Assembly (NCBI GenBank): GCA_965224675.1
Contig: CBDDAA010000004.1
Span: forward strand, 1,922,001 to 1,986,000
DNA: 64,000 bases
From: UBA7957 sp965224675
GTDB lineage: Bacteria; Pseudomonadota; Gammaproteobacteria; Granulosicoccales; Granulosicoccaceae
Direction: 5' to 3'
Positions 1 through 9,011 of the stretch are shown here, piece by piece. The notes under the pieces are model-generated. The model was given only the letters and a program-made list of their open reading frames with translations, did not search any database and was not told where the DNA came from. Both the position numbers and the translations under genes were made by a program. Each line of letters begins with the position of its first letter. Position 1 is the first letter of the stretch.

Positions 1-583
1 TTAATCTGTTAAGCAGATTTAATACCTCCGCCTGGATGGATACGTCAAGTGCGGAAGTCGGTTCATCAAGCAATAGAATCTCGGGTTCGACGATAAGCGC
101 CCTTGCAATAGCGATGCGTTGCCTTTGGCCACCGGATAATTGGTGGGCGTAGCGGAAACGATAAGAGTTATCCAGCCCTACTTGTTCTAACGCGGCGATG
201 ATGCGGGATTCCTGATTGTCGAGGGCGTGAACACTGACTGGATCAGCGAGGATTCGATCTATGGTATGGCGAGGGTGCAGTGAAGCGTAGGGGTCTTGAA
301 AAACCATTTGTATTTTGCGGAAAAAATTCCGTGACCGCTTATCCCCCTGCATATCTTTAAAATGAAATTCATGAATATCAATGGTTCCGTACCACTCCGG
401 CACCAGCCCCATAATGGTTCGCAGTACAGTGGATTTTCCAGAACCGGATTCTCCGACCAAGCCGAAAGATCGGTTTTTTTCCACGCCGAGTGATACATTA
501 AACAACACTTGTTTTTCATCGAAAAAAACATCCAGATCATGGATATTAATAATGGATTTATCCGTGCTGGTTATTTTACTCAT
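1..583 (-). CDS. Peptide/nickel-type ABC transporter ATP-binding protein (DppF/OppF-like), 3' end beyond window
   Basis: Second ATPase of a dipeptide/oligopeptide-type importer, powering uptake from the cytoplasmic face. 194 codons are visible and the frame is still open at base 1, so the C-terminus lies outside the window. Walker A is GESGSGKST (residues 44-52), followed by a Q-loop (QMVFQDP), the signature LSGGQRQR and Walker B EILLLDEPTSALD. The ATG at 583 overlaps the last codons of the upstream ATPase gene by 8 bp, which points to translational coupling. It is the last visible gene of a five-gene operon (binding protein, two permeases, two ATPases) reading leftward. The family covers di/oligopeptides, nickel and glutathione; the substrate cannot be told from the ATPase. 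Confidence 0.93.
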   Translation of the reverse strand, partial: MSKITSTDKSIINIHDLDVFFDEKQVLFNVSLGVEKNRSFGLVGESGSGKSTVLRTIMGLVPEWYGTIDIHEFHFKDMQGDKRSRNFFRKIQMVFQDPYASLHPRHTIDRILADPVSVHALDNQESRIIAALEQVGLDNSYRFRYAHQLSGGQRQRIAIARALIVEPEILLLDEPTSALDVSIQAEVLNLLNRL

Positions 584-1418
584 ACAACCAGCTTTCCTGA
601 CGATTGAGCAAGGGTAAATCACTACCCCGTGGATTGGCTTGTGGTAGGCAATTCATCAGTCCCTGGGTGTAGGGATGTTGAGCTGATTGAAGGTCGTCGG
701 CTTGCAGTTCTTCTACAATACGGCCTTGATACATGACCAATACGCGATCACAAAAAGAGCTAACCAGGGTCAGATCGTGTGAAATAAAAATTAGCGCCAT
801 GCCGCGTTGTTTGACAAGATCATCGAGAATAGCCAATACTTGTAATTGCACGGTGACATCCAGCGCAGAGGTTGGCTCATCGGCGATAATTAATTCAGGC
901 TCTGGAACCAGCATCATGGCAATCATAATACGTTGCCCCATGCCACCGGACACTTCATGTGGGTATTGTTTGAAAACATGCTCTGGCTCACGGATTCTTA
1001 CTTGCTCAAGTATTTCCAATGAACGTCTTTTAGCTTCTCTTTTACTGGTTTTACTGTGTTGGCGGCAAGCCTCCATAATCTGGGCGCCGACGGTCATTAC
1101 CGGGTTGAGTGAGTATTTTGGATCTTGCATTATCATGGATATTTGACGACCACGAATTTTACGCCATTGTGATGGTTTCAGATTGAGTAAATTCACATCA
1201 TGAAAGCGCAGCTGATCAGCCGATACTACAGCGTTGCCTGTAGTTAGCCCTAAAATGGCGCGACCCGTTTGAGATTTTCCAGAACCAGACTCACCCACAA
1301 TGCCGAGTCTTTCACGCCCGAGTTTGAAGGAGACGTTACGCACGGCATCGACTACGCCTCGAGGTGTATTGAAGCTTACACTCAAGTTTTTCACATCAAG
1401 GATACGATCACTGTTCAT
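576..1418 (-). CDS. Peptide/nickel-type ABC transporter ATP-binding protein (DppD/OppD-like)
   Basis: First ATPase of the importer, 280 aa. Walker A GESGSGKSQ is at residues 42-50, the signature is VSGGMGQR and Walker B is ELIIADEPTSALD, followed by the H-loop FISHD. DppD/OppD proteins usually run to about 320-330 aa; this one ends soon after the YTQGLM motif that starts the oligopeptide-transporter C-terminal extension, so the extension is short. It begins directly after the stop of the upstream permease (stop at 1419-1421, ATG at 1416-1418) and overlaps the next ATPase by 8 bp. Family assignment is firm; the substrate is unknown. Confidence 0.93.
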   Translation of the reverse strand: MNSDRILDVKNLSVSFNTPRGVVDAVRNVSFKLGRERLGIVGESGSGKSQTGRAILGLTTGNAVVSADQLRFHDVNLLNLKPSQWRKIRGRQISMIMQDPKYSLNPVMTVGAQIMEACRQHSKTSKREAKRRSLEILEQVRIREPEHVFKQYPHEVSGGMGQRIMIAMMLVPEPELIIADEPTSALDVTVQLQVLAILDDLVKQRGMALIFISHDLTLVSSFCDRVLVMYQGRIVEELQADDLQSAQHPYTQGLMNCLPQANPRGSDLPLLNRQESWLYE

Positions 1419-2351
1419 TCAGTCATCACCACGCGGGTCGAGCACATCACGCAGGCCATCACCGAGCAGATTAAAACCCAGGCTGACGATGAATATGGCA
1501 AGCCCAGGTATTGTAGCCACCCACCATTGCTGCAATAAAAATTGCCGTCCATCAGAAATCATGGCGCCCCATTCAGGCGCTGGAGGTCTGGCACCCAAAC
1601 CCAGAAAACCCAGTCCTGCGGCGGTAAGAATAATCCCTGCCATATCCAGGGTGACACGGACAATGACCGAACTCACGCACATGGGCATAATCTGACCCCA
1701 CAAAAGCCGTAAATTGGACATGCCTTGTAGTTTTGCGGCAGCGATATAATCGGTGTTACGTACCGTGATTGTTTCTGCACGCGCAATTCGGGCATAGGGC
1801 GGCCAAGCGGTAAGAGCAATGGCGAGAATTGCGTTTTCAATTCCCGGACCTAAGGCAGAGACAAACGCCAGAGCCAGTATGAGTTTGGGAAAAGCAAGGA
1901 AAACATCGGTCAGGCGCATTAACAACTCATCAACCCAGCTGCCAAAATAGCCGGCCATGGTGCCAACCAGCAAGCCGACGGGTGCGGCTGTAATAACCAC
2001 AAGTGCGACCACCATCAGGGTATAACGTGTACCGTATATCAGTCGTGAAAGTATATCCCGGCCCAATTGGTCGGTTCCCAACAAGCGCACTTCTCCGGGG
2101 GCGGTTAATCGCTCACTCAGGTTGGCAGCAAGCGGGTTCTGGGGCGCCAGCCAGGGAGCGAACAATGCGACTAAAATCAGTAGTAGAATAATAAACAGGC
2201 CAAACATCGCCAGCTTGTTCGCACGAAATTGTAACCAGCCAAACCAGGTGCGTCCTGCTCTGGCCTGAAATCGCGAAGCAGGTGCAGCAGAACTGAGCCA
2301 ATCGATAAGTGTTGCCGATGTTTGTTGGTCTGTCGGTTGTGTTTGACTCAT
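1419..2351 (-). CDS. Peptide/nickel-type ABC transporter permease (DppC-like)
   Basis: Inner-membrane permease of 310 aa with the N-terminal extension and first TM helix typical of DppC/OppC, then about five more hydrophobic helices. The EAA-type cytoplasmic loop that docks the ATPase is visible as AAKLQGMSNLRLLWGQIMP. The C-terminus GDGLRDVLDPR is the usual ending of the DppC branch. The start overlaps the end of the DppB-like gene by 4 bp, as expected for an operon. It pairs with the 2348-3412 permease as a heterodimeric channel. Confidence 0.93.
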   Translation of the reverse strand: MSQTQPTDQQTSATLIDWLSSAAPASRFQARAGRTWFGWLQFRANKLAMFGLFIILLLILVALFAPWLAPQNPLAANLSERLTAPGEVRLLGTDQLGRDILSRLIYGTRYTLMVVALVVITAAPVGLLVGTMAGYFGSWVDELLMRLTDVFLAFPKLILALAFVSALGPGIENAILAIALTAWPPYARIARAETITVRNTDYIAAAKLQGMSNLRLLWGQIMPMCVSSVIVRVTLDMAGIILTAAGLGFLGLGARPPAPEWGAMISDGRQFLLQQWWVATIPGLAIFIVSLGFNLLGDGLRDVLDPRGDD

Positions 2352-3412
2352 GAACGGGCGCGCGGGTCTAGATAGCGATAAAGTACGTCGGATAGAAGAT
2401 TGATGCCGATGAATACACAGCCAACGACGACAGTACCCCCAAGCACAGCATTCATATCAGCATTTAACAGGGAGTTGGTTATATACAGACCGAGACCTGG
2501 CCAGGCGAAGACAATTTCCGTTAATACCGAGCCTTCAAGTAAACTGGCATAAGACAGGGCGATCACTGTGACCAGGGGTATGGCCACATTACCCAACGCG
2601 TGTCGCCAGATAATCCGCCATTGCCGTACACCTTTCACTCTTGCTGCTAGGATATACTCCTGATTGAGTTGTTCCAGCATAAAGGAGCGTGTCATACGTG
2701 CGATGTATGCCATGGAGTAGTAGGCGAGAATGGAAGCGGGCAGAATAATATGACTGAGCGCGTTTTTAAATACCGACATATCGCCTTGAATCCATGAGTC
2801 GATAAGAATCATGCCCGTAATGGGTTCAAAAAAGTCCTCAAATAACGGGTCTAATCGACCGGGTCCGGCCACCCAGTCAAGTTTGGCATAAAATACAACC
2901 AATCCTACCAGACCCAGCCAAAAGACAGGCATGGAGTAACCCACCAGTCCTATCAGGCGTACAATATGATCAATCCAGCGCCCTCGATATACGGCAGCGG
3001 CAATACCGGCGGGAATGCCTAATAACACACCAATCACGGTGGCTAGTGTTGCCAGCTCGATCGTGGCCGGAAAAACCCGTTTGATATCTTCCAGTACGGG
3101 TCTTGCTGTGAGCACAGATTCACCGAGATCACCGCGCACGAATTTGCTGACATAATTGGCAAATTGCTCATACAGCGGCAAATCCAGCCCCATCTCTGCC
3201 CGGACGCGCTCATACACTGCATGCGGTGCGCGATCCCCCACTGCGGCTAACACCGGATCAATGGGTAATATCCGACCTATGACAAAGGTAATAAAAAGCA
3301 GGCCGAGTAAGGTGATCGCCAGAGAAAGTGCGATTCGTAGAAAAGCAGGCAGCTTGAATCTGCGGTGGCGGACACGTTGTTGTCCACCACCTGTTTGCTT
3401 TGCTGCAGTCAC
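2348..3412 (-). CDS. Peptide/nickel-type ABC transporter permease (DppB-like)
   Basis: Inner-membrane permease of 354 aa. It has an N-terminal basic stretch (about 25 residues), a first TM helix, the long periplasmic loop containing the DppB-family motif GLDLPLYEQF, and four or five further TM helices with an EAA loop (AARVKGVRQWRIIWRHAL). It uses a GTG start at 3410-3412; the ATG four bases upstream is out of frame and meets a TGA. The binding-protein gene ends 27 bp upstream. At about 354 aa it is slightly longer than the usual 310-340 because of the polar N-terminus. Confidence 0.92.
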   Translation of the reverse strand: MTAAKQTGGGQQRVRHRRFKLPAFLRIALSLAITLLGLLFITFVIGRILPIDPVLAAVGDRAPHAVYERVRAEMGLDLPLYEQFANYVSKFVRGDLGESVLTARPVLEDIKRVFPATIELATLATVIGVLLGIPAGIAAAVYRGRWIDHIVRLIGLVGYSMPVFWLGLVGLVVFYAKLDWVAGPGRLDPLFEDFFEPITGMILIDSWIQGDMSVFKNALSHIILPASILAYYSMAYIARMTRSFMLEQLNQEYILAARVKGVRQWRIIWRHALGNVAIPLVTVIALSYASLLEGSVLTEIVFAWPGLGLYITNSLLNADMNAVLGGTVVVGCVFIGINLLSDVLYRYLDPRARS

Positions 3413-3439
3413 TGCATTATCGCATTCGTAGCCTGGGGT

Positions 3440-5032
3440 TTATTCCTTGGTTACGTGTCGATAAAAGTTGCTGTCAAAAGAAGGACCGAGCACAAAGTCC
3501 TTTACATTTTTGCGTAAAGAAGCGGTTTCGATTTCCTGGAACATAATGACAAATGGCGAGTTTTGTTGATGCTCAGCTTGAATGTCACGATACACGGTGG
3601 CGCGCTTATCCGGATCTGATTCCAATGTATTTGCCTGCGTGAGTACAGTCATTTCAGGAATGTCCCATGCATTCCTCCAGGCCAGTGGTTTGGCCTTGGC
3701 ATCATCCGAGTTGTCGGGGTTGGACGCGAAGGTATCTGCATTGGTGTGTGGGTCCTGATAATCCGGCCCCCAACGGCCTATATAGATGTCGTGGTTGCGA
3801 GCACGGTATTTGGTTAATGTCTGTTTGCCATCACCCGGAATAATCTCCAACTCAACACCTGCCAGAGCAAAGGTGGATTGGATAGACTGCGCCATTTGCG
3901 TGATAGCCGTTGTATTTCTGGTATCCATGGTCACTTTAAAACCATCGGCCAGGCCAGCTTCTGCAAGCAAAGCTTTGGCCTTGTCAACATCAAGACTAAA
4001 GGGGGTATCCGTCACCGCACCCAAAAAGCCACCTGGCAGGAATGCCTGATGAACAACTGCACGACCCTTCATAATAGTGTCTGCAATACCTTGATAATCA
4101 ACCAGATACTTCAATGCTTGGCGAACCTGCGGTTTTTTCAGATGTTCATTTTTTTGCGACAGTCCGAGATAATAAATAGTGCCTTTGGGTGAGGGAAGGG
4201 TGGTCAGATCTGCGTTGCCCTGAATGGCTGCCAGTTGGTCTGCCTCAAGGTTACGGGCAATATCAATATCGCCTTTTTCCAATAACAGTTGCTGCGAAGC
4301 AGATTCGGGTACATGGCGGATTAAAACGCGTTTCATCGTCGGTGCGCCCTGCCAGTAATTATCATTGGCGACTAACGACAGTGATTCATTGGGCTTCCAG
4401 GATCGCAGCTTAAACGGGCCGGAACCGGCAAAATTCGTACGCATCCATTTATGCCCCAGATCACCTTCTTCTTCATGTGCCATGACTTCCTTTTTATCGA
4501 CCACAGCACCCACGCCAGCGGTCAGACAATAAAGCACAAATGTCGGTGCGTAAGATTTGTCCAGTTCAATGCTCAAGCTGTTTCCATCCGCTTTGATTCT
4601 ATCCTTGACATTATCTGCATCCAATCCAAACTGGCCAAGAATAAAAGCCGGACTCTTGTCGAGTATGATCACCCGCTGTAACGAGAATGCCGCATCATCA
4701 GCGGTTAAGTCATTGCCAGAAGCGAATTTGATGCCGTCACGGATCTTAAAAGAAAAGGTTTTTCCGTCATCTGATACGGACCAGGACTCCGCAACAACGC
4801 CGAATATTTTCGAAACATCATTAACGTCATAACCGATTAGTCGGTCGTAAGCATTGGCTGAGTATTCAGCTGCCGTGAATTCAAAAATTTCAGCCGGATC
4901 CAGGGTGATGATATCGTCAATGGTGAAGGCCATCACCAAAGCATCTTTGGGGGTTTGTGCTTGTGATGCTGGAGAAAACATTAGCGCAGCAAAAGCAAGT
5001 GCAGCGGTAATAGAGAACAGAAACTTGTGCAT
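3440..5032 (-). CDS. Extracellular solute-binding protein family 5 (DppA/OppA-like)
   Basis: Periplasmic ligand-binding component of the ABC importer, 530 aa. A Sec signal peptide is clear (basic MHK, hydrophobic core to about residue 25, cleavage near SQA). The mature part has SBP_bac_5 hallmarks: GVVAESWSVSDDGKTFSFKIRDGIKFASG, then the domain-II region VRQALKYLVD and a C-terminal PFVIMFQ. The ATG has an AGAGG-type ribosome site about 10 bp upstream. It is the first intact gene of the leftward operon. Ligands for this family include peptides, nickel-chelates, opines and glutathione; the pocket gives no specific answer by eye. Confidence 0.92.
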   Translation of the reverse strand: MHKFLFSITAALAFAALMFSPASQAQTPKDALVMAFTIDDIITLDPAEIFEFTAAEYSANAYDRLIGYDVNDVSKIFGVVAESWSVSDDGKTFSFKIRDGIKFASGNDLTADDAAFSLQRVIILDKSPAFILGQFGLDADNVKDRIKADGNSLSIELDKSYAPTFVLYCLTAGVGAVVDKKEVMAHEEEGDLGHKWMRTNFAGSGPFKLRSWKPNESLSLVANDNYWQGAPTMKRVLIRHVPESASQQLLLEKGDIDIARNLEADQLAAIQGNADLTTLPSPKGTIYYLGLSQKNEHLKKPQVRQALKYLVDYQGIADTIMKGRAVVHQAFLPGGFLGAVTDTPFSLDVDKAKALLAEAGLADGFKVTMDTRNTTAITQMAQSIQSTFALAGVELEIIPGDGKQTLTKYRARNHDIYIGRWGPDYQDPHTNADTFASNPDNSDDAKAKPLAWRNAWDIPEMTVLTQANTLESDPDKRATVYRDIQAEHQQNSPFVIMFQEIETASLRKNVKDFVLGPSFDSNFYRHVTKE

Positions 5033-5087
5033 GTTTTTATGCCTCTTTTATTATAAGTGGGAGGGTTTAATCTTGCTACAGAGTCGC

Positions 5088-5502
5088 CTACTTGTCTACG
5101 TTTGATTTTTGTTCGTAACGGGTTTTATCCAATTGCTTGATTTCTTCTTCAAGGGCCTTCCTGTACATTTGCACAAACACGCTCTGTATGGAGATCCTAG
5201 TGTAGTGTTTCATACAAAATACGCAGTTAGAAAGCCAGTAAAAACGCGAGTGCAAGGCGCAGTGCGCAGAGAATGGTTGGCCCTTTTTTCAGGACTGCAA
5301 AGCTTTGCGCCCTCTTGAGATAGAGTGACTAACCCGGCGAGGACGCGCCTCGGCTTTGGCTCCAGGCGTCGCTCTACCTCCCCCATCCGTGGGGTCGTAG
5401 CAGCTGACCTCTCTCGGTTCGTCTAACTGAGCACTTTGTATGAAACACTACACTAGATCTTGTCAGTGGCGGCGCCTCAAATGGAGTACTTTGTGCAATG
5501 TC
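5088..5502 (-). pseudogene. ORF remnant interrupted by the MITE-like element
   Basis: If the element at 5198-5455 and one TA are removed, the minus strand reads open for about 50 codons across the join. It starts after a TAG at 5503-5505 and ends at a TAG at 5088-5090, 55 bp upstream of the binding-protein ATG. The predicted tail has a helical, charged look (ALEEEIKQLDKTRYEQK). The frame is closed further upstream, so more decay than the insertion alone must have occurred. I do not recognise the family. Its position suggests it was once the promoter-proximal gene of the ABC operon. Confidence 0.4.
5198..5455. mobile_element. MITE-like element with 21-bp terminal inverted repeats
   Basis: Perfect 21-bp terminal inverted repeats (5198-5218 and 5435-5455) begin TAGTGTAGTGTTTCATAC. 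The interior is GC-richer than its surroundings, has no ORF of note, and holds small palindromes such as GCAAAGCTTTGC at 5297-5308. Joining the flanks with a single TA rebuilds a CTAG target, the pattern left by IS630/Tc1-mariner transposases, which duplicate TA. That family link is inference, since no transposase is encoded here. A degraded single end of the same type lies at 12660-12682. Confidence 0.8.
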
Positions 5503-5844
5503 CTATATCAAATTGCTCTTCAAGCGCAATTAATGTTCGTGTATTGAATTGGATTCATTGCCACTCTTAGAAGTCGGTGTAATTTTTGCTTGACCTTTTT
5601 AATCTGTAGGTCAATTAAATGCTAATTGATGCGTCTCACAGATAACCCACAACAATATGACAGACAAAGGAATGGGAATTTAGATAACCAAAACAGCCTG
5701 TTTCAACAGTTCAGAACTGTACTGTTTACGGGGGGTGGAGAAGGCATTGCGATACGTATTAAACGGTTTTCGATCTTTACTTAAAGTGCGCTGCATATCA
5801 TCAGAATATAGTGCAATCAACCCATTGTGCCCACAACCTTAGCG
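5503..5844. other. Intergenic stretch before the sulfotransferase gene
   Basis: AT-rich sequence with stops in all frames. It lies between the ORF remnant on the minus strand and the sulfotransferase start on the plus strand, so it should hold promoters for both directions. I could not pick out a convincing sigma-70 pair or operator. Confidence 0.5.
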
Positions 5845-6657
5845 ATGTCCAGCTCCCCTTTAATCGTGATAGGGATGCATAGATCTGGTACCAGCCTGAT
5901 TGCTGAAAAGTTAACCTGTAGCGGGGTATTTTTGGGCAGTGATCTGAGTCGCCATTCAGAATCCCTGTTTTTTCTCCGACTTAATCAAATGATCTTCAGA
6001 TTCGCCCACGCCCATTGGGATACACCACAGGCAATGAAATGGTTATTACAGGATCAGTCATTGTGTGAGGCGGTCGCTGAAGAATTGCTCAAACATTGGG
6101 ATGCGGGATGTTTTCTGGGCGATAAACAGCTTGAGCCTTATCAGGCACCCGATGAAGTGATCAGTATATGGGGTTGGAAAGACCCTCGAAATATCTTTAC
6201 CTTACCACTTTGGATGCGCTTATTCCCGCATGCACGCGTATTGAATATCGTGCGTAATGGTGTCGATGTCGCGCACAGCCTTATGGTTCGCGAAACCCGG
6301 CGAAAATTGAGATTGGATAGCCCGGCACGCTCAAGTAGATGCCTTACGATGGAGCGTTCTTTTCAACTGTGGACCGAATATGTGGAAATGGCTGCCAATC
6401 TGTGTGCAGGACTTGATAATTCACGGGTATTTCAGATTAACTATGAGTCATTTCTCGAACATCCGGCTGATTGCTTGTCCTTAATTTTGAATTTTGCAGG
6501 GATCAATCCTGATAAATCGAAATTGGAGGCACTTTGTCAGGACGTGGATACGAAACGTCGATATGCATTTGTTGATGATTCTGAGCTGAAACATTTCTAT
6601 CAGAAAATTTCTTCACATCCGATGATGGCTCATCATCACTATCAATGCATTGGATAA
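5845..6657 (+). CDS. Sulfotransferase family protein
   Basis: 270 aa from the ATG at 5845; a GTG six codons upstream is possible. Residues 10-17 (GMHRSGTS) form the PAPS 5'-phosphosulfate-binding loop of sulfotransferases, and a central RNGVDVAHSLM segment fits the 3'-phosphate-binding loop (usual form RNP.D...S). A W(G)WKDPR stretch also recurs in bacterial members. The family moves sulfate from PAPS to hydroxyl or amino groups of glycans, lipids or small molecules in the cytoplasm. No PAPS synthesis genes are nearby. A glycosyltransferase follows 30 bp downstream on the same strand, so a sulfated glycan or glycolipid is a reasonable guess, but the acceptor is unknown. Confidence 0.8.
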   Translation: MSSSPLIVIGMHRSGTSLIAEKLTCSGVFLGSDLSRHSESLFFLRLNQMIFRFAHAHWDTPQAMKWLLQDQSLCEAVAEELLKHWDAGCFLGDKQLEPYQAPDEVISIWGWKDPRNIFTLPLWMRLFPHARVLNIVRNGVDVAHSLMVRETRRKLRLDSPARSSRCLTMERSFQLWTEYVEMAANLCAGLDNSRVFQINYESFLEHPADCLSLILNFAGINPDKSKLEALCQDVDTKRRYAFVDDSELKHFYQKISSHPMMAHHHYQCIG

Positions 6658-6687
6658 AGTTGTCAAACAAATCAGGCGGGTATCTAT

Positions 6688-7515
6688 GTGAATGTAGCAG
6701 TTGTATTACCGACATATAAAGCGGGGACATGGCTTGATGAGGCGATTGAGAGTATATTTGATCAATCCTATCAACACTGGCATTTGACTCTGATAGATGA
6801 TGCATCACCTGAGATGTATTTTAAGCGACTCAAAGCATGGCGTGACAGACACCCTAAACGCATTTCGTTGATTAGAAGAAAGCAAAATGGTGGTGCAGCG
6901 ATTGCACGAATGGACGCTATCATGTACTCAAGCGCAGATGTTCTCACCTTTATCGATCAGGATGATCTTTGGATGCCGGAAAAATTGACATGTCAGATTG
7001 ATCATTTCATCAAGCACCCGAATTTACAGGCCCTACACACAGATATTCAAATAATCGACGAGATAGGAGCCATTAAGGAAGGCGCTGCTGATAGTGAAAA
7101 CACAATCCGTGCTGCGGTTTTGTATAACAAACTTTCGAGGCATGAATTAGCCTTCTCATTATTCAAAGAAAGCTCAATTCGGGTTATTTCCAGTGCAATA
7201 CGACGAGATGCATTTTTGCGGGTAGGCGGTTTTGACAGCACATTGCATGGCGGCGAAGATTGGGAATTTTGGGTTCGTTTCGCAAATTGTTTTTCCATAG
7301 ATCATTTGAATATAGCACTTATGAAGAGGCGTGAGCATAAGAATAATACGTCGAAGGTACAAAGAATAAGTCGCATCAAGGGCCAACTTGTTGCGTTAAA
7401 AAAAATGCAACTCATCTACCCGTTTCCAGATTCAGAAGTTAAGGAAAAACAGGCTGTAATTATCAACAATATAAATCGGCTATGTGCTATGGCTGAGCAC
7501 AGAAATCAAGCCTGA
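6688..7515 (+). CDS. Family 2 glycosyltransferase
   Basis: 275 aa, GTG start with a GGCGGG stretch upstream. The GT-A nucleotide-sugar fold is visible: VVLPTYKAGTWLDEAIESI at the N-terminus, LIDDAS, then the metal-binding DQDD at residues 90-93, and later the ED-containing GGEDWEFWVRF motif that carries the likely catalytic base. There are no TM segments, so it is a cytosolic or peripheral enzyme. It probably forms a two-gene unit with the upstream sulfotransferase (30-bp gap). The donor and acceptor sugars cannot be read from the sequence. Confidence 0.88.
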   Translation: MNVAVVLPTYKAGTWLDEAIESIFDQSYQHWHLTLIDDASPEMYFKRLKAWRDRHPKRISLIRRKQNGGAAIARMDAIMYSSADVLTFIDQDDLWMPEKLTCQIDHFIKHPNLQALHTDIQIIDEIGAIKEGAADSENTIRAAVLYNKLSRHELAFSLFKESSIRVISSAIRRDAFLRVGGFDSTLHGGEDWEFWVRFANCFSIDHLNIALMKRREHKNNTSKVQRISRIKGQLVALKKMQLIYPFPDSEVKEKQAVIINNINRLCAMAEHRNQA

Positions 7516-7630
7516 AATAATTACAAAGACCATCATTGAGAGTAGGAAAATATTATTCTTACCGGCAAGGACACAATGAGTAAAAATATCTGTTAAGCAG
7601 TCTGTTTAGAGTTTGCCTGCAATGATGGTT

Positions 7631-8929
7631 TTAACTGTCGGCCACTTTTTTAAGTCCGGCCGCGATATTAATGAGAACAAAACTAATCATCCGTAACATT
7701 TGTTTCAAGCGATTTATCACCCACGCAAAAGTCATAACGCTGCAGCGGTTTATTGATGTAAAAGTTGCATGCATGCATGCTTGCCAGTAACGCAATATCT
7801 GTTGCCGGTTAGGTGTGTTGGCAAGTAGTGTGAAAAGTGTGTGCGTTTCATCTGGTTTATTAACAGGGTGATTTGGTGGTGTGGCCAGCGATGGTTCAGG
7901 CTTATCCATCGATCCTGTCCTAGCCGTTTGGCGATCATTAAAAACGGTGGCAACAAATACACCTAACATAATGGCACCGCCACCCAAAAAATGATAATAA
8001 TGCAATTGTTCGCCTAATATTGGTATAGAGAGTATTGCGGTGAAAACTGGAACCAGGTACATAAAGATAGCGGTGACGCTGGGGCCAAGTACCAGCAAAC
8101 CCTTATTCCAGAATAGAAAAGCGAGTATCGATGGGAAAATTGCCAGAAAGATCAACATGAAAATGATATGGTTTTCGATGTAAAAACCCCCTTTATCCCA
8201 CAGCGAGTACAAATAGAACGGACTCACCATTATTGTACCCAGGGCGATTAATGTGGTTAACAAAGCCATTGGGTGTAAGTTGATCTGCCATTTGCGATAG
8301 AGCACAGAATAGAGTGACCAACATAGGGTGGCAACTAACATCAAAACATCACCCACATTGAAACCAACGTTGCCGAAAGCCGCGATTGAACCTTGGGTCA
8401 TAATGCTGAGGAATCCAAGCACAGCAAAGCAGATACCGGCGATCTGATATCGGCTGGGTTCGATATGCAGTATTTTCCATGCTAACAGTATTGTTACTAT
8501 AGGCAGGGCGGCTGCAAATAAAGTCATATTAATCGCAGTGGTTGAATGAGCAGCGATATACAACAGACTGTTATAGGTCGCTATACCCAATGCCGCCAGA
8601 ATCAATAAGGGCTTTATTTGCACACGTATCTGTTGTTGCTGTGCAACAACGTGTTTGAAACCAAATGGTAAAATTATAGCCAAGGCAAACAGCCAGCGCC
8701 AAAATGACAAAGTCATCGGTGACAAGTCATAGCTTGCCATGCGTGATAGCAAAAAATTGCCTGCCCAGAACATGGGTGTAATAAACAGACCCAGATAGGC
8801 GAGGAGTCGGGCTTTTTTGTAACGATTCAATCGCGTTTGTGCCACAGGTACATGAGCTGCGTTGTCATGTGTCTCCTCATCAGAAACAATAGTTGTTTCA
8901 TCGAGCATTTTATCGGCAGCGGCTTTCAT
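7631..8929 (-). CDS. DMT-superfamily (EamA) transporter with long C-terminal tail
   Basis: 432 aa. After a polar N-terminus of about 35 residues there are ten hydrophobic helices in two EamA repeats; the FWAGNFLLSRMASYDLSPMTLSFWRW segment is the typical first-repeat signature, and the second repeat ends with ILGEQLHYYHFLGGGAIMLGVF. About 100 residues follow the last helix, a polar linker and then a hydrophobic region of no known domain; most EamA exporters stop near 300 aa. It reads in the same direction as the VOC and HDO-like genes upstream (82-bp gap), so it may export their product. Substrate unknown. Confidence 0.85.
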   Translation of the reverse strand: MKAAADKMLDETTIVSDEETHDNAAHVPVAQTRLNRYKKARLLAYLGLFITPMFWAGNFLLSRMASYDLSPMTLSFWRWLFALAIILPFGFKHVVAQQQQIRVQIKPLLILAALGIATYNSLLYIAAHSTTAINMTLFAAALPIVTILLAWKILHIEPSRYQIAGICFAVLGFLSIMTQGSIAAFGNVGFNVGDVLMLVATLCWSLYSVLYRKWQINLHPMALLTTLIALGTIMVSPFYLYSLWDKGGFYIENHIIFMLIFLAIFPSILAFLFWNKGLLVLGPSVTAIFMYLVPVFTAILSIPILGEQLHYYHFLGGGAIMLGVFVATVFNDRQTARTGSMDKPEPSLATPPNHPVNKPDETHTLFTLLANTPNRQQILRYWQACMHATFTSINRCSVMTFAWVINRLKQMLRMISFVLINIAAGLKKVADS

Positions 8930-9011
8930 TTGGCTCTGACTCCGTCGCGTGGCTCAAAGAGTGATCATTTCGATAGTCACGAATTAATAAAAACAATGAC
9001 CACAAGCAACT

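Noticed and set aside
733..1146. Plus-strand ORFs inside the ABC ATPase and permease genes
   Set aside because: They are shadows of well-supported minus-strand genes with complete motifs.
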